DNA from: Argyresthia goedartella
Taxonomy: Eukaryota > Arthropoda > Insecta > Lepidoptera > Argyresthiidae
Assembly (NCBI GenBank): GCA_949825045.1
Contig: OX463813.1
Coordinates: 2,232,001 to 2,296,000 of the forward strand
Direction of reading: 5' to 3'
Length of the DNA stretch: 64,000 nucleotides
Shown: piece after piece, positions 44,292-55,318 of the stretch
How positions within the stretch are numbered: position 1 is the stretch's first letter
How the letters are laid out: every line of letters starts with the position of its first letter
Made by a program: the position numbers and the translations under genes
Notes under the pieces: model-generated
What the model was told of the DNA's origin: nothing
Seen by the model: the letters and a program-made list of their open reading frames with translations, nothing else
Database searches by the model: none

Positions 44292-44867
44292 ATGAGCAAA
44301 GTCGCAATAAAAGACATCTCGTCTCAAATACGCCTTATCATCTCATACTCACATCAAGACATTTCTATCGCCTTTGTAAAATTTACCAACCAGAACATCG
44401 CTTATACTAGCAAAGCCACATTAAAAGACAGCACGTGTCAAATACGCCTTATCATCTCATACTCAGATCAAGACATTTCTATCGCCTTTGTAAAATTTAC
44501 CAACCAGAACATCGCTTATACTAGTAAAGCCACATTAAAAGACAGCACGTGTCAAATACGCCTTATCATCTCATACACACATCAAGACGTTTCTATCGCC
44601 TTTGTAAAATTTACCAACCAGAACATCGCTTATACTAGTAAAGCCACATTAAAAGACAGCACGTGTCAAATACGCCTTATCATCTCATACTCACATCAAG
44701 ACATTTCTATCGCCTTTGTAAAATTTACCAACCAGAACATCGCTTATACTAGCAAAGCCACATTAAAAGACAGCACGTGTCAAATAACCGTGACGTCAGA
44801 ATTACATGATAATGATAATGATCGCGAGTATTTCACAGAACTGTCATTTAAAACGACTGTGATTTGA
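44292..44867 (+). other. 191-codon open frame across a tandem repeat
   Basis: The frame is open because the 114-bp repeat is a multiple of three. It encodes four near-identical 38-residue units (IRLIISYSHQDISIAFVKFT ... TLKDSTCQ). No signal peptide, known domain or promoter is evident. An expressed repeat protein cannot be excluded, but a satellite with an incidental frame is more likely. Confidence 0.3.
44326..44785 (+). repeat. 114-bp tandem repeat, four units
   Basis: Period exactly 114 bp; the anchor CGCCTTATCATCTCATAC starts at 44331, 44445, 44559 and 44673. Units differ by only a few bases, such as TACTCACATC/TACTCAGATC/TACACACATC. Upstream, degenerate GAGCAAAGTAGCAATAAACA words at about 44199, 44240 and 44293 suggest an older shorter repeat. 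Confidence 0.9.
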
Positions 44868-45780
44868 ATTTGAAAGGAAGCGGAATATTTCAAAAGATAC
44901 AGACTTGGGTTCAATTGATAGTTCCACAGCAGTTTTTTTTTCCTTTTGCAACATTGCCTGCCATGCCTTTTGATGTCCATTTAGAATTCTTAGTTGTTAT
45001 ATTTTAAAACGACTGTTATTTGAATTTTAAGCGGAATATGTCAAAACATACAGACTTGGATTGAATCGATAGTTCCACAGCAATTTCTTTTTCCTTTCGC
45101 AACATTGCCTGCCTTTTGATATCCATTTAGAATTCTTAGTTGTTACATTTTACAACGACTGTGATTTGAATTTGAAGCGGAATATATCAAAAGATAGAGA
45201 TTTGGATTGAATCGATAGTTCCACAGCAAATTATTTTTCCTTTTGCAACATTACCTGCCTTTTGATATCCATTTAGAATTCTTAGTTGTTATATTTAAAA
45301 ATGACTGTGATTTGAATTTGAAAGGAAGCTGAATATGTCAAAGGATACAGACTTGGATTCAATCGATAGTTCCACAGCAGTTTCTTTTTCCTTTTGCAAC
45401 ATTGCCTGCCTTTTGATATCCATTTAGAATTCTTAGTTGTTACATTTTAAAACGACTGTGATTCGAATTTGAAGCGGAATATGTCAAAAGATAGAGATTT
45501 GGATTGAATCGATAGTTCCACAGCAAATTCTTTTTCCTTTTGCAACATTACCTGCCTTTTGATATCCATTTAGAATTCATAGTTGTTATATTTTAAACCG
45601 ACTGTGATTTGAATTTGAAATGAAGCGGAATATGTCAAAAGGTACAGACTTGGATTCAATCGATAGTTCCACAGCAGTTTATTTTTCCTTTTGCAACATT
45701 GCCTGCCTTGCCTTTTGATATCCATTTACATTGATTTGAATTTGAAAGGAATCGGTATATGTCAAAAGATACAGACTTGG
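44851..45780 (+). repeat. ~150-bp satellite, about 6.3 units
   Basis: Units start near 44851, 45007, 45153, 45298, 45450, 45596 and a partial one near 45730. Each runs ACGACTGTGATTTGAATTTG, a GCGGAATATGTCAAAAGATA block, (A)ATCGATAGTTCCACAGCA, TTTTCCTTTTGCAACATT and TTGATATCCATTTAGAATTC. Two subtypes differ in GGATTGAATCGA versus GGATTCAATCGA and in GAAAGGAAG versus GAAG. Confidence 0.88.
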
Positions 45781-46629
45781 GGCCGGATTTACAACCGATA
45801 ATTAAAAAGGGGACACTTCTTACTAACTATACTGTGCAAAAGTTATTAGGCTGGCCGGAATTTTCTTGCCGTTCTTTTCACGACCCAAAGCCCACAGCTT
45901 TATGAAGCGAAGTAGTATATCTTAATAAAAGATTACTAATACGGCTTGATAAGCTAAATTACGGTCTCATCCGGAAGAAACCATGAAAATATAGCTTGTA
46001 TATGCTTTGATATTGAAAGAGGTACACTTGGCTCTCACTAGGGAAACAACAGCATCAGTGATATTTAAGCGGTACTTTATTTGAGCAGAAGTATTTGCAT
46101 CCAACCGTTGAAGCCAAACAAGTCTGGCTATTGGTTTGTTTTCAACATGGAAACTCTCGAATTACACACTTGATCCTATTAGCGACTATAAACAAATCCA
46201 TTGCGATTAATGCTTATTCGGGGAAAGAAGGTCATTAAATGTTATGTTCACATCTTTTCCACGAGGTGGCAAGGCCACATCTTTGTAAAATCCCTTCAGT
46301 GAAATGACAATAATACATATCAGTAGTTCTTCATCGCGCCTAGATTAGACTAGAATTTAGAGCTTAATTGGACATGTTAAAACCATTCAAAGGTACCAAC
46401 AAAACTATTTCGAGGTAATTGTGTTCCTAACTAAATTCCTTAATTTCCATCAAAAAATATTGCAGGATTACTGAAATACCCGTAACTTCATTTGTCCTCT
46501 ACGCCGTACTTTGTTCAAATTTCCTTCGCCATTAAGATGGCTGTTCTGTAAATCTGTTAAGTTTCAACTGTTTTTCTGTCAGTCGATAACGCTCAGTAGA
46601 AACGTAAACAAACATTGATATATACAGTT
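45781..46629. other. No gene seen
   Basis: Sequence downstream of the satellite with no frame or repeat that I recognise. Confidence 0.4.
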
Positions 46630-47040
46630 TGAAGGTTCCGTACTCGAAGGGTGCCAAACGGGACCCTATTACTAAGCATCCGTGGTCCGTCCGTCCGTCC
46701 GTCTGTCACCAGGCTGTATATCACGAACCGTGATAGTTAGACAGATGACATTTTCACAGATGATGTATTTCTGTTGCCGCTATAGCTTCAATTACTAAAA
46801 AACAGAATAAAATAAATATTTAAGGGGGCTCCCATACAACAATTATTTCAATACCACATACAAACTTATGAATGCTCCTGGTCACGTACACGAAGTATGA
46901 AAGTAGCCACAACATTATAACTTTATAAACAACATTTTGCTATGTTAAATCCAAATTATTCACTCCACTCCAACCCTACCATTGTACGGTGGTACGGAAT
47001 CCTTTGTGCGCGAGATAGACTCGCACTTGATCGTTTTTTT
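46630..47040 (-). repeat. Lepidopteran dispersed repeat R, copy 3
   Basis: Minus-strand copy. It starts GGTTCCGTACTCGAAGGG, contains CCGTCCGTCCGTCTGTCACC and TTCTGTTGCCGCTATAGC, and ends GGTACGGAATCCTTTGTGCG followed by a T run. Confidence 0.8.
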
Positions 47041-47432
47041 TTAAGTTTTATGATCGGAAAGGACCAGCCTCAAGTTCAACGGTTCCAAAACTGTAAGCAA
47101 GTGACGTCACGAGCGGTGTTATATTAAAAATAATAATAAAAACATCATTGGACGTCTATTACCTTAATATTGAAGTTAGTTTCCTAAAATAGGCAAAATT
47201 TCATAAAAAAAAATAAAAGTAGTACGTATTATTTTAGCATGGCACATTGGTTGCTGTAAAAAGAAAGGAAAAAGAAAATGTATTAATTTAGTAAAAAGTT
47301 TACACTTAGGAGTAGGTACAGGAAAACTTGATACTTGTTTTACGTCCTAATTAAGCATTGTCCGTGGTTCCCACACTAGGAAAATCCTGTGTCGTGGGAT
47401 CACATTATGTCCTGTTTTCTAGTATCTGACTG

Positions 47433-47742
47433 AAGCTGGCTTCCCACGGTGCGTGATAATGCGGACGGACGCGGACCAGCCCGCACCGACGCACCATGGG
47501 AAGAGTATCGTGCGTTGTAGCGCAGACAAGTCCGTCGCGGTGCGTCCGATCCGCGGCGAGTCGGTAACTTCAAAGGTGCGGTGCGAGCTCGTGCTGAGTG
47601 CTGAACAAGATGGCTTCAAATGTCAAGACCCACACAGACTGAAACGCACCGTTAGAAGAGCCTTGTGCGCGGTGCGTCGCTGTCCGTAGTCATCGGCCGT
47701 GCGCGATAATCCGCAGAATCACGCACCGTGGGAAGCCAGCTT
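47433..47742. mobile_element. MITE-D, GC-rich, ~310 bp
   Basis: Terminal inverted repeats of about 33 bp: AAGCTGGCTTCCCACGGTGC on the left and GCACCGTGGGAAGCCAGCTT on the right, perfect over 25 bp. The middle is GC-rich with repeated GTGCG/CCGC words, in sharp contrast with the AT-rich flanks. Flanks read TGA|AGCTGG and CCAGCT|TAA. Non-coding. Superfamily not assigned. Confidence 0.85.
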
Positions 47743-47933
47743 AAAGGGTGTGTAGTAAACTAAGTAACATACCTCGACACTTATGGTAATTTATGTATGG
47801 ATTTAAACGGTTGCATCAAAATTTGATGAGTCTACTTGAGCATGCAGTATGAAAAAATAAAACAAAAATAAAAATATTAAATGGTAGAGAAGAAAGTTGA
47901 GTGTACTATAATATACATACATACAGATATATG

Positions 47934-48054
47934 TATACATATTATAGTATAATAGTGATACTCATGGGTTATTATTAATTAATTATCGTATAATAGTATA
48001 TATACATATTATAGTATAATAGTGATACTCATGGGTTATTATTAATTAATTATC
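47934..48054 (+). repeat. 67-bp direct duplication
   Basis: TACATATTATAGTATAATAG ... GGGTTATTATTAATTAATTA occurs at 47936 and again at 48003, virtually unchanged. TATA-rich, probably replication slippage. Confidence 0.85.
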
Positions 48055-48159
48055 CAATGATTGTGAGTATCTCTTCGGTATCATGGTAGTTTTTGCTCAA
48101 CAACCATCACTTTAGTGCTCGTTTTCTTTAGAGATTGTAAGATCGCGCACGGGGCAAGC

Positions 48160-48276
48160 TTTGGAGGCTTTAGCAGCATGCACGCGGGTTGTTATATAAG
48201 TTGGAAACGTGCGAATAACTTAAGCTATGCCGATGACATGGTGCTGCTGAGTCCATCAGTGAGAGGATTAAGTACA
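48160..48276 (+). pseudogene. RTE-type LINE, segment 1 (RT active site)
   Basis: The frame reads MHAGCYISWKRANN then LSYADDMVLLSPSVRGLST, the RTE-clade RT active site YADD. It is cut at 48276 by BEL/Pao-2, exactly in the helix after the active site, and continues at 61164. Upstream parts of the RT and the endonuclease are missing. Confidence 0.85.
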
Positions 48277-48469
48277 TGTAGGATCTCTTGGTAGACACTA
48301 CAGCTTTTGTTGATATATTGATGATGATTGTTTAGTAAAACGGCCGATTTACGTAAATTGATTTAATTGCGCTAATGCACACGAGCGCACTCCACCTTGT
48401 TATATCGTGACACTGACTTGTTAGGTAAATTGGCAGAGTGTGCACATTGTGCGATTGCTAAATCGTACA
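48277..48469 (-). repeat. BEL/Pao-2 3' LTR
   Basis: 193 bp, plus strand TGTAGGATCTCTTGG ... GCTAAATCGTACA. I see no difference from the 5' LTR. Confidence 0.93.
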
Positions 48470-48562
48470 TATTCCCGAGGGAGAAAATAAACAAAATAAA
48501 TGATACATGGATTGTTACATAGCATGTTAAAACTAAAAATAAGTACTTAAATAAACTAAAAA

Positions 48563-49435
48563 TCACACACAGTCTTCACTGAACATAATGTCACTGAACT
48601 TTCGTAATACGGGACTGGTGGATTTATTTGATGTACTGACTTCCCTTGCGTTCTTGCTCTGATATCCAAGTGGGGGCGCTATTGCCTGTCTGGACTTGGG
48701 CGCAGTCGTTGCGTTTCTATCTATCTGTGACTCGCTGCTTTCCGGGTTTCGGTTGTTTGGTTTGCATTTTTGTCTTATATGTCGGATCATCATGATTACT
48801 CCTGCGATCATTATCACACACACTACAGCATAGATCATGACATAATGGTGGACGTCATGATAGGTTACATTTTCTGGTAATGATTCTTGTTCTTTCAAAT
48901 ATCCAATCTTATCTTGTATAGCTGCGGTTTCTTGTAAAATATCTAACTCCGTCTTATTTGATATTTCTATTCTTGGGATGGTCAGATTGATGATGTGGTT
49001 GATTGGAGATATAGTGGGTGTATACAGACTCGGTGACACTCGGACCTCGCTTGAATGAGGTTTGTGAGGATAAATGGTAAAGGTGTCAGTCTTGATTAGA
49101 CAACCATGACCTATATTTATTAACCCAGTACTTGTCAGCTTGTGAGTGGTAACCTTATCCGCGCACATTGCGCGAACTTGGCATTTCTCGCAACAAAAGT
49201 AAACATACGTGTTCATAGCGTAGCTGTCTTGCCATTTATTTTTACATTGGCTGATTGTTGTTTTGCATTCTTGTTTCTCCAACTCGCACAAATTTTTGTC
49301 ATTTTTCATCTGAAACTCTGCTTTTTTACTATAACAATAGTATGTTTCCAAGTGCGAGACGCAACTTCGGACGTCTAACTCGCTCATTGGTATGAAGGTA
49401 TCTTTTCTCAAGCTCATAGCGACGTAATCTGACAC
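48563..49435 (-). pseudogene. BEL/Pao-2 envelope, C-terminal part
   Basis: Cys-rich ectodomain (several Cys between residues ~25 and 110), then a transmembrane helix at about residues 207-225 (VMIYAVVCVIMIAGVIMMI). A cytoplasmic tail of ~65 residues rich in Ser/Asn/Lys follows. This completes a class I type glycoprotein whose N-terminal part lies at 49555-50450 in another frame. The ~120-nt gap between the two frames holds the break. Confidence 0.8.
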
Positions 49436-49554
49436 TGGAACGATACTGATGATCTTGTTAACTTGTTGTTTAGGTATCGGAATTATTTTTAGAATTTCGT
49501 AAACTTCTCTGTCGATGAGAGGTATCCTGATCTCAAACAGGAGGATTTCTTGAG

Positions 49555-50750
49555 TTACAGTCTTCTTAAATCCGAATGAATATTTTCCACTGGTAGGGAT
49601 ACTTCTCTGGGCAACTTACTTGATATAGTACTCAATTGGTTGATAAGTTGTTTCGGTGTCAGCAGATGTAAGATGAAACGTCCCTGATACGTGTCGGTGA
49701 CTGTTTCCAACAACGTATTTTGTAGGTTTTTTAAGTTGTTGAGTACGTTGCTTGCTAGGATGGATCCAATTGCGAAGTCATTTAGGTTGTTATTCGTTTC
49801 CGCGGTGTTTTTCAAGTGATCAATTGTTTCCTCTAATGATATGAGGTGTTGTTGCATTGTTTTATACTGTTGGTTCATGATAAATTCTGTCCGTTTCAGA
49901 ATATTGTTTTCGGATTCTATTATTGATGTTTGGTTCTTCCACAGGTGTATGAGGTGATTCTCATTAGATTGAAGTTTGTTGATGTCACTTTCGTACTGCT
50001 CCGCGAATCTCTCGTCTAATACCCCAAATAGACTGTTCGCGAGATATCCCACCCCGTTGATAAGACCGCGTCGCCGGCACCTTGTTGTCTGGCGTGTAGA
50101 CTGCTCGCTACCGTGCTGATGCTGCAATGATTGATTGTAGTATTGGAGTTCGTTGTACCCGTGACGTAATTGCAATAGTATAGCGTTACAATGGTCTTGT
50201 TCTCGCATTGTGAGACACGCCTTTTCTAATGTGTTGATGTACTTGCTCAGGGCTTTATTTCCTTGCCAATATGGTTGCATTTGGTAGTAGACAACAAGTT
50301 TCCATTCGTCTTTGATAAGTGACATGTCCGCTACTTTGTCAAAATACAATCCTTGATTTTCTCTGAACTTGGTGACATTGAGACTGCATTCGGAACTTGA
50401 TATGATGCTTATGAACAACATTAGTGCAGTAAATAATGTTGTTAGACAGGAAATCTTGTTTTTTCTTGTTTGCCGCGGCTTGCTTGCGGGATTTTCTTGC
50501 TCATCGCATACTGTTTTGTTCACGGTGTTTGTAGGTTCATCTTCATGGCCGGTAAGTATTGATAGCTTAATTACGGGTCGCCGCATAAAACCGCTCTTCG
50601 TTTTCAGTGTTACAACGCGAACATATTCATCTTGTCCGGGATGAAGATCAATTACTCTGCCCATGATCCACTTGCCTGGCGGCAAGTTGTCGTTGTGGAC
50701 GAGGACTTCGTCGTTGATGCTGATGTTTTTGTGGGGTTGCCTCCATTTTG
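49555..50750 (-). pseudogene. BEL/Pao-2 integrase C-terminus and envelope N-terminal part
   Basis: Read right to left. The end of integrase (NDEVLVHNDNLPPGKWIMGR and FMRRPVIKLS) directly follows the LINE-F insertion point. A hydrophobic segment at about residues 85-102 looks like a signal peptide. The ectodomain has a furin-type site RCRRR at about 203-207, followed by a hydrophobic fusion-peptide-like segment (GLINGVGYLANSLFG) and a long heptad-repeat helix. This layout resembles the baculovirus F / errantivirus Env proteins of insects. The frame ends at 49555; the rest of Env is in another frame. As in other env-carrying insect elements, capture from a viral source is the usual explanation (family knowledge). 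Confidence 0.82.
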
Positions 50751-50753
50751 ATC

Positions 50754-51899
50754 CATAATTATGACAGATCGTGGAAATGTCCTGACTGTAAAACTAAATT
50801 GGGACTCAACTCAGGAAACAAAGGATTACAGGGTACGTCCCTCCCACTATCTATTACAACCTTATGTGAGACACCAAATACATCTAGAAATGTTACTCTG
50901 CGACGGCGCCCTATATATAGGGCGAACATTCCAGTACATAATAGTTTTTCGTCTCTATCTTCTGATGAAGAGAAAAGTGATGACGAACTCTACGGTGATA
51001 CACTAAACCCGGAACAGGACATTAATAGAAGCTGTCCAGATATCGGCTCCAATCCACACGAAAAAATTCACGAAATGGAGAGTACTATATTGGATCTACA
51101 AGCAAATCTAGCAGGAGCAAACCTGGAAATTGAGAGACTACTGTCTGAAACCTACGAGCTTCGTAAAAATGTAGAGGAAAAAGATAAAATAATAGTCAGC
51201 CTGAAATCATTGTGCACGTCACCGACACAAACTCTACCATCTTCTTGCAAGAAAAGGCAACTGCCAAAATCTTTATTCAGTACAAATAAAAAAGTGGATT
51301 TGAGAAAGAACAACAAAAAAATCACACACTGCGATAAAACATGTCAAACTAATTACCAAGTAGAAACTCCAATATCCATAGCCAGCGAGAAAGAATACAT
51401 AGAGAAAGAAATACTTTTACATTATAACGAAGAGATGAATTTCGTAAATTTATACACAAAAATGTATTGCAATATATACATTTCAGAAAGCAAAAGCGAA
51501 TTAAGCAGCTCTTATTCGACTAAGTTATGTATAATCAGAAGCTGCACAGGTAAGATGACACGTGACATTGCGGAAGAGTTTTTGGAACCAGAAAGCATCA
51601 TTCACTATAAAATTAATGGTGGAGGACTGAAAGAGTTGTTGGGAAGTATCGAGGTTAAACTGAAAGGATACACGAAAAATGATCACTGTATCATATTTAT
51701 AGGTGATAGAGACTTTAAGAGTGCCTGTGAATATACTGAACTAATTACATTCATAAGACAAAAATTGGTGTTGGTGCAACACACTAATATTATTTTATGT
51801 ACACCTACATACAGATATTTATACGATGCAAATATATTCAATGCTCGAGTGGAATTATTTAATAATCGGTTGTATCTGGATAATTTAAAATGTAACTAG
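50754..51899 (+). pseudogene. LINE-F ORF1: PHD remnant, coiled coil, SGNH-like
   Basis: 5'-truncated. The first residues contain SWKCPDC, the last Cys pair of a PHD-type zinc finger. Residues ~100-155 form a coiled coil (IHEMESTILDLQANLAGANL). After a basic linker, residues ~245-380 resemble the SGNH-like domain of CR1-type ORF1, with a central block CIIFIGDRDF. The frame stops at TAG (51897-51899). It then stays open, in the same frame, for another 65 codons to TGA at 52095-52097. That extension (CTFRMFHENGYINRNGIKTV) looks like the last helix block of the SGNH domain. It overlaps the ORF2 start by 31 bp. Either this copy has a nonsense mutation or the stop is part of the design. Confidence 0.72.
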
Positions 51900-52066
51900 G
51901 CAAATCTGGTGGATTCTAATAGGCTCTTAATGTGTACATTTCGGATGTTCCACGAAAATGGATATATTAATAGGAATGGCATAAAGACTGTTTTTGAGGA
52001 CATATCTGGGATTGTAAAACGAATTGGAAGTGCGGACAAACAGTTAAATGAAAACAATTCTTTTCA

Positions 52067-55000
52067 ATGGCGTCGCAGGAACCAACGGAAGATCTGACGA
52101 TCGCCACTGTTGAATGTTCGTATGATGTTGAGACATTAATTAAGCCACATCTTCCAAATATTTTCGACCAAAATTTGTGTGGTATTAATACTAAAAAAGA
52201 TCAACAAAATCTGAATTTAAAACATACAATAACCCTATTTCATCAAAATATAGCAAGTGTATTATCAAAACGTGATATTCTCGAAGCTGCATTAGCCGAA
52301 CTTGGTACAGATATTGGAGAAATAAGCATAATCTGTCTATCCGAGACATTTCTTAGGCGCGGTACAGAAGCAAATTTAAGGTTGGTAAACTACACATTGG
52401 CTGCATCCTACTGTAGGCAACATCAACGTAGAGGTGGTACATGTATTCTATTGAAAAACGGAATAGAGTATAAAGCTACGTTAAACTTAAAACCCCAGGA
52501 CTACAGTTTTGAATGCTGTGGAGTAGAGTTACTAGATTATAATTTGCATGTTATATGCATTTACCGTACCCCAGATTCACCGATTGAAACCTTTTTCAAA
52601 GAATTATCTCGCTTATTAAATTCATTAAGACGTAAAAATATTGTATTATGTGGAGATTGGAACATAGATGTGATGACAGAGAGCAGGTTTTCAAAGGAAC
52701 TGTTAAGTATATTGAGCAATCATAGCATGATTAACCGCATTGACGTGCCCACTAGGAGGAAGTCGTGTATAGATCTTATTGTCACTAACGCTACAATCGA
52801 AGTCGAAGCTAAAGTTCATTGCCTGGCCTTGTCGGACCACGAAACGGGCCAGAGTATAAGTTTCCAAAAGGAGTATAGCAACAATGTTCCAAAACTTCCT
52901 GCCTTCTGGTTTGAGTATAGGAGAGACGTTTCGGATGACAATCTAAGAAAGTTTACTGAGGTCATGTCATGCCTCTCATTTGATGAAGTAATTTCAGAAA
53001 CTAGTGTAGAGCGAGCGTTCAACTTATTCCACGATGTAATAGTATTGTTCTTTGAAATGTGTTTTCCGATTGAAAAAAAAAAAACTATTAACAAACCAAT
53101 AAAGAATAGATGGCTCTCAAAAGGAATAAAACGCTGTTGCATTACTAAGAGAAGTCTGTACATGAAATATATTATGTCACATTCATCAACTAAAAAAGAC
53201 TATAAAATTACATATAAAAATTATGCCACAATATTAAAAAAATGTATCCATAACTGTCAAAAAATTCAAAATACAAACTATATAAAAAACTCGAAAAATA
53301 CATGTAAAGCTTCCTGGGATATAATTAAAAATAATATTGCTAAAATTGAAGACAAAAAAGGTATTACTAGTATAAAAATAAAGGACACACTTCATACAAA
53401 TGCAAGTGATATAAGTGAGCTGTTTAATAACTTCTTTATAGACTTAACAAACACATCAGACAGTAAAGATAAAAATAATCAAGTACTGACTCCGTTAATA
53501 AGCCATAGAGCTGAATCAATATACCTGTCGCCAGCTGACGAAAAAGACATATTTAATATAATAATGACATTGAAAAATACCGCCTCCACTGGCTATGATA
53601 AAATAAACACGAAAATCCTAAAACTCTGTGCTCGGTACATTGCAAAACCTTTGACACATATAATAAACCTATCATTTACAGAAGGAAAATTCCCGTCACG
53701 TCTTAAGCAATCAGTTGTTAAACCTCTCTATAAAAAGGGCGAAAGGAACGATATGAACAATTATAGGCCTGTGACCCTAATACCCGTTCTTTCCAAAATA
53801 ATAGAAAAGGCTATGTACAACAAAATATACAGTTTTGTCACACAGTTTAAAATACTTAAGAAGCAGCAGTTTGGTTTCAGAAAAAATCGTTCAACAACAT
53901 TAGCTTGCTTTTCTCTTATTAATAACATTATACAAAGCTTAGATTCTAAAATGGCCGTTGCATCTATCTTCTTAGATATGAGTAAAGCCTTTGATTTCGT
54001 GTCACATCCAACTCTACTTGAAAAACTGTACAGGTATGGGATTAGAGGAAACTGTTGGGAATGGATAAATAGCTATTTAAGTCACCGGACTCAGTGTGTA
54101 GAAATAGAAATGATAAATAATAAACATAAAAAGTCATTTCACTCAAAATATCGCTCTAATGATTTTGGAGTACCGCAAGGCAGTGTACTGGGCCCCCTTT
54201 TATTCCTGCTGTATATTAATGATTTACCTGACATGACTAAGAATGAGTGCGTACTGTTTGCAGATGACACAACTTTAATAGTTAAATGTAAAAATAGAAA
54301 TGAGTTGCAAACAGAGATAGGTGAAACATTAGAAAGCGTTAGTAAATGGTTAGAATGTAAGAATTTAAAAGTAAATATAGAGAAAACACAATTAATTCAA
54401 TTTCAGACTCATGATAATGCTAATCACAATCAACTAATAATTAATCATAATAATACAATTCTAGCCGAATCTGACTCTACAATATTTTTAGGTGTGACAA
54501 TAGATAAGTTTTGCAACTGGAAAGCTCATGTTGACAAAGTATGTCTTAAGTTAAACAGATTCGTGTACGCACTGAGGCGGATGAGAGACGTAGCCACACG
54601 AGAGGCTACTCTGTCAGCATACCACGGGTACGTTGCACCGGTACTTCGTTATGGTCTGATATTGTGGGGCAACTCGGTAGACGTTAAACGGGCATTTATA
54701 ACACAAAAGAAATGTATAAGGGCTTTGTGTGGCGCTGGATATATTGATAGTTGTAAGCCTCTGTTCAAAAAATTGGGCATACTGCCATTACCTTGTATGT
54801 ACATATTTGAAGTCTGTATTTTCGTCAAAAAATATCCAGACCTATTTAAGAAAAACTGTGAGGTATTCAATTGTAGAGGCCGAAGTAAAAACAAACTTTA
54901 TTTACAACCACAAAGGCTCAAACTGTTTTCCAATAGCCCACTATGTTTGTCAATTAAAATATTTAATACTATTCCGGAAGAGCTAAAAGACCTCAAAATT

Positions 55001-55078
55001 AATCTATTCAAAATCAAGTTATTTAATTTCTTATTGGAAAATATGTTTTATAATGTTAGTGACTTTTTAAAAAAATAA
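52067..55078 (+). CDS. LINE-F ORF2: intact endonuclease-reverse transcriptase
   Basis: Uninterrupted 1003-residue frame. Endonuclease at about 55-265: FHQNIASVLSKR, ICLSETFLRRG (~90), CGDWNIDVM (~195), SDHETGQS (~255); all expected catalytic residues are there. Reverse transcriptase: NYRPVTLIPVLSKIIEK (~565), FLDMSKAFDFV (~635), GVPQGSVLGPLLFLLYINDL (~700), FADDTTLI (~731). The C-terminal region shows RYGLILWGNSVD (~865) and ends ENMFYNVSDFLKK. The enzyme nicks target DNA and copies the element RNA at the nick (family knowledge). Start chosen at the ATG at 52067, which overlaps the extended ORF1 frame. The only long LINE ORF2 in the window without a break. Confidence 0.92.
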   Translation: MASQEPTEDLTIATVECSYDVETLIKPHLPNIFDQNLCGINTKKDQQNLNLKHTITLFHQNIASVLSKRDILEAALAELGTDIGEISIICLSETFLRRGTEANLRLVNYTLAASYCRQHQRRGGTCILLKNGIEYKATLNLKPQDYSFECCGVELLDYNLHVICIYRTPDSPIETFFKELSRLLNSLRRKNIVLCGDWNIDVMTESRFSKELLSILSNHSMINRIDVPTRRKSCIDLIVTNATIEVEAKVHCLALSDHETGQSISFQKEYSNNVPKLPAFWFEYRRDVSDDNLRKFTEVMSCLSFDEVISETSVERAFNLFHDVIVLFFEMCFPIEKKKTINKPIKNRWLSKGIKRCCITKRSLYMKYIMSHSSTKKDYKITYKNYATILKKCIHNCQKIQNTNYIKNSKNTCKASWDIIKNNIAKIEDKKGITSIKIKDTLHTNASDISELFNNFFIDLTNTSDSKDKNNQVLTPLISHRAESIYLSPADEKDIFNIIMTLKNTASTGYDKINTKILKLCARYIAKPLTHIINLSFTEGKFPSRLKQSVVKPLYKKGERNDMNNYRPVTLIPVLSKIIEKAMYNKIYSFVTQFKILKKQQFGFRKNRSTTLACFSLINNIIQSLDSKMAVASIFLDMSKAFDFVSHPTLLEKLYRYGIRGNCWEWINSYLSHRTQCVEIEMINNKHKKSFHSKYRSNDFGVPQGSVLGPLLFLLYINDLPDMTKNECVLFADDTTLIVKCKNRNELQTEIGETLESVSKWLECKNLKVNIEKTQLIQFQTHDNANHNQLIINHNNTILAESDSTIFLGVTIDKFCNWKAHVDKVCLKLNRFVYALRRMRDVATREATLSAYHGYVAPVLRYGLILWGNSVDVKRAFITQKKCIRALCGAGYIDSCKPLFKKLGILPLPCMYIFEVCIFVKKYPDLFKKNCEVFNCRGRSKNKLYLQPQRLKLFSNSPLCLSIKIFNTIPEELKDLKINLFKIKLFNFLLENMFYNVSDFLKK

Positions 55079-55318
55079 TGTTTATAAATGTGTTCTTGCA
55101 TTTATTTATTGTAATTATTATTGTTATTGATAATGTTATGATTGCTGTGATTAATTTAATTGAACCAATTTTGACCTTCTATTTCCATTACTTGTATTAT
55201 AATATTTGCACACCATTCTAAATGGTTAATATGCTAGGACATTAGCTATTTAAGAACTCCTTGTACGCATATTATAAGCAAATAAATGATTTATGATTAT
55301 GATTATGATTATGATGAT
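55079..55318 (+). repeat. LINE-F 3' UTR and GATTAT tail
   Basis: AT-rich 3' UTR ending AAGCAAATAAATGATTTATG and then about four GATTAT units. The tail abuts the integrase codons of BEL/Pao-2. Confidence 0.85.

Larger units (their letters stand above)
50754..55318 (+). mobile_element. LINE-F, young CR1/Daphne-like element in BEL/Pao-2
   Basis: Inserted in the integrase coding sequence of BEL/Pao-2, splitting TARS from KW. 5'-truncated inside a PHD-type finger of ORF1. It has an intact ORF2, a ~240-bp 3' UTR and a GATTAT microsatellite tail (about 55292-55318). Any target duplication is at most a few bases (TGA), as is common for this clade. It is the youngest event in this nest. Confidence 0.9.

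Noticed and set aside
44326..45780. CRISPR-like array
   Set aside because: Units are contiguous satellites with no spacers, in a eukaryotic setting.
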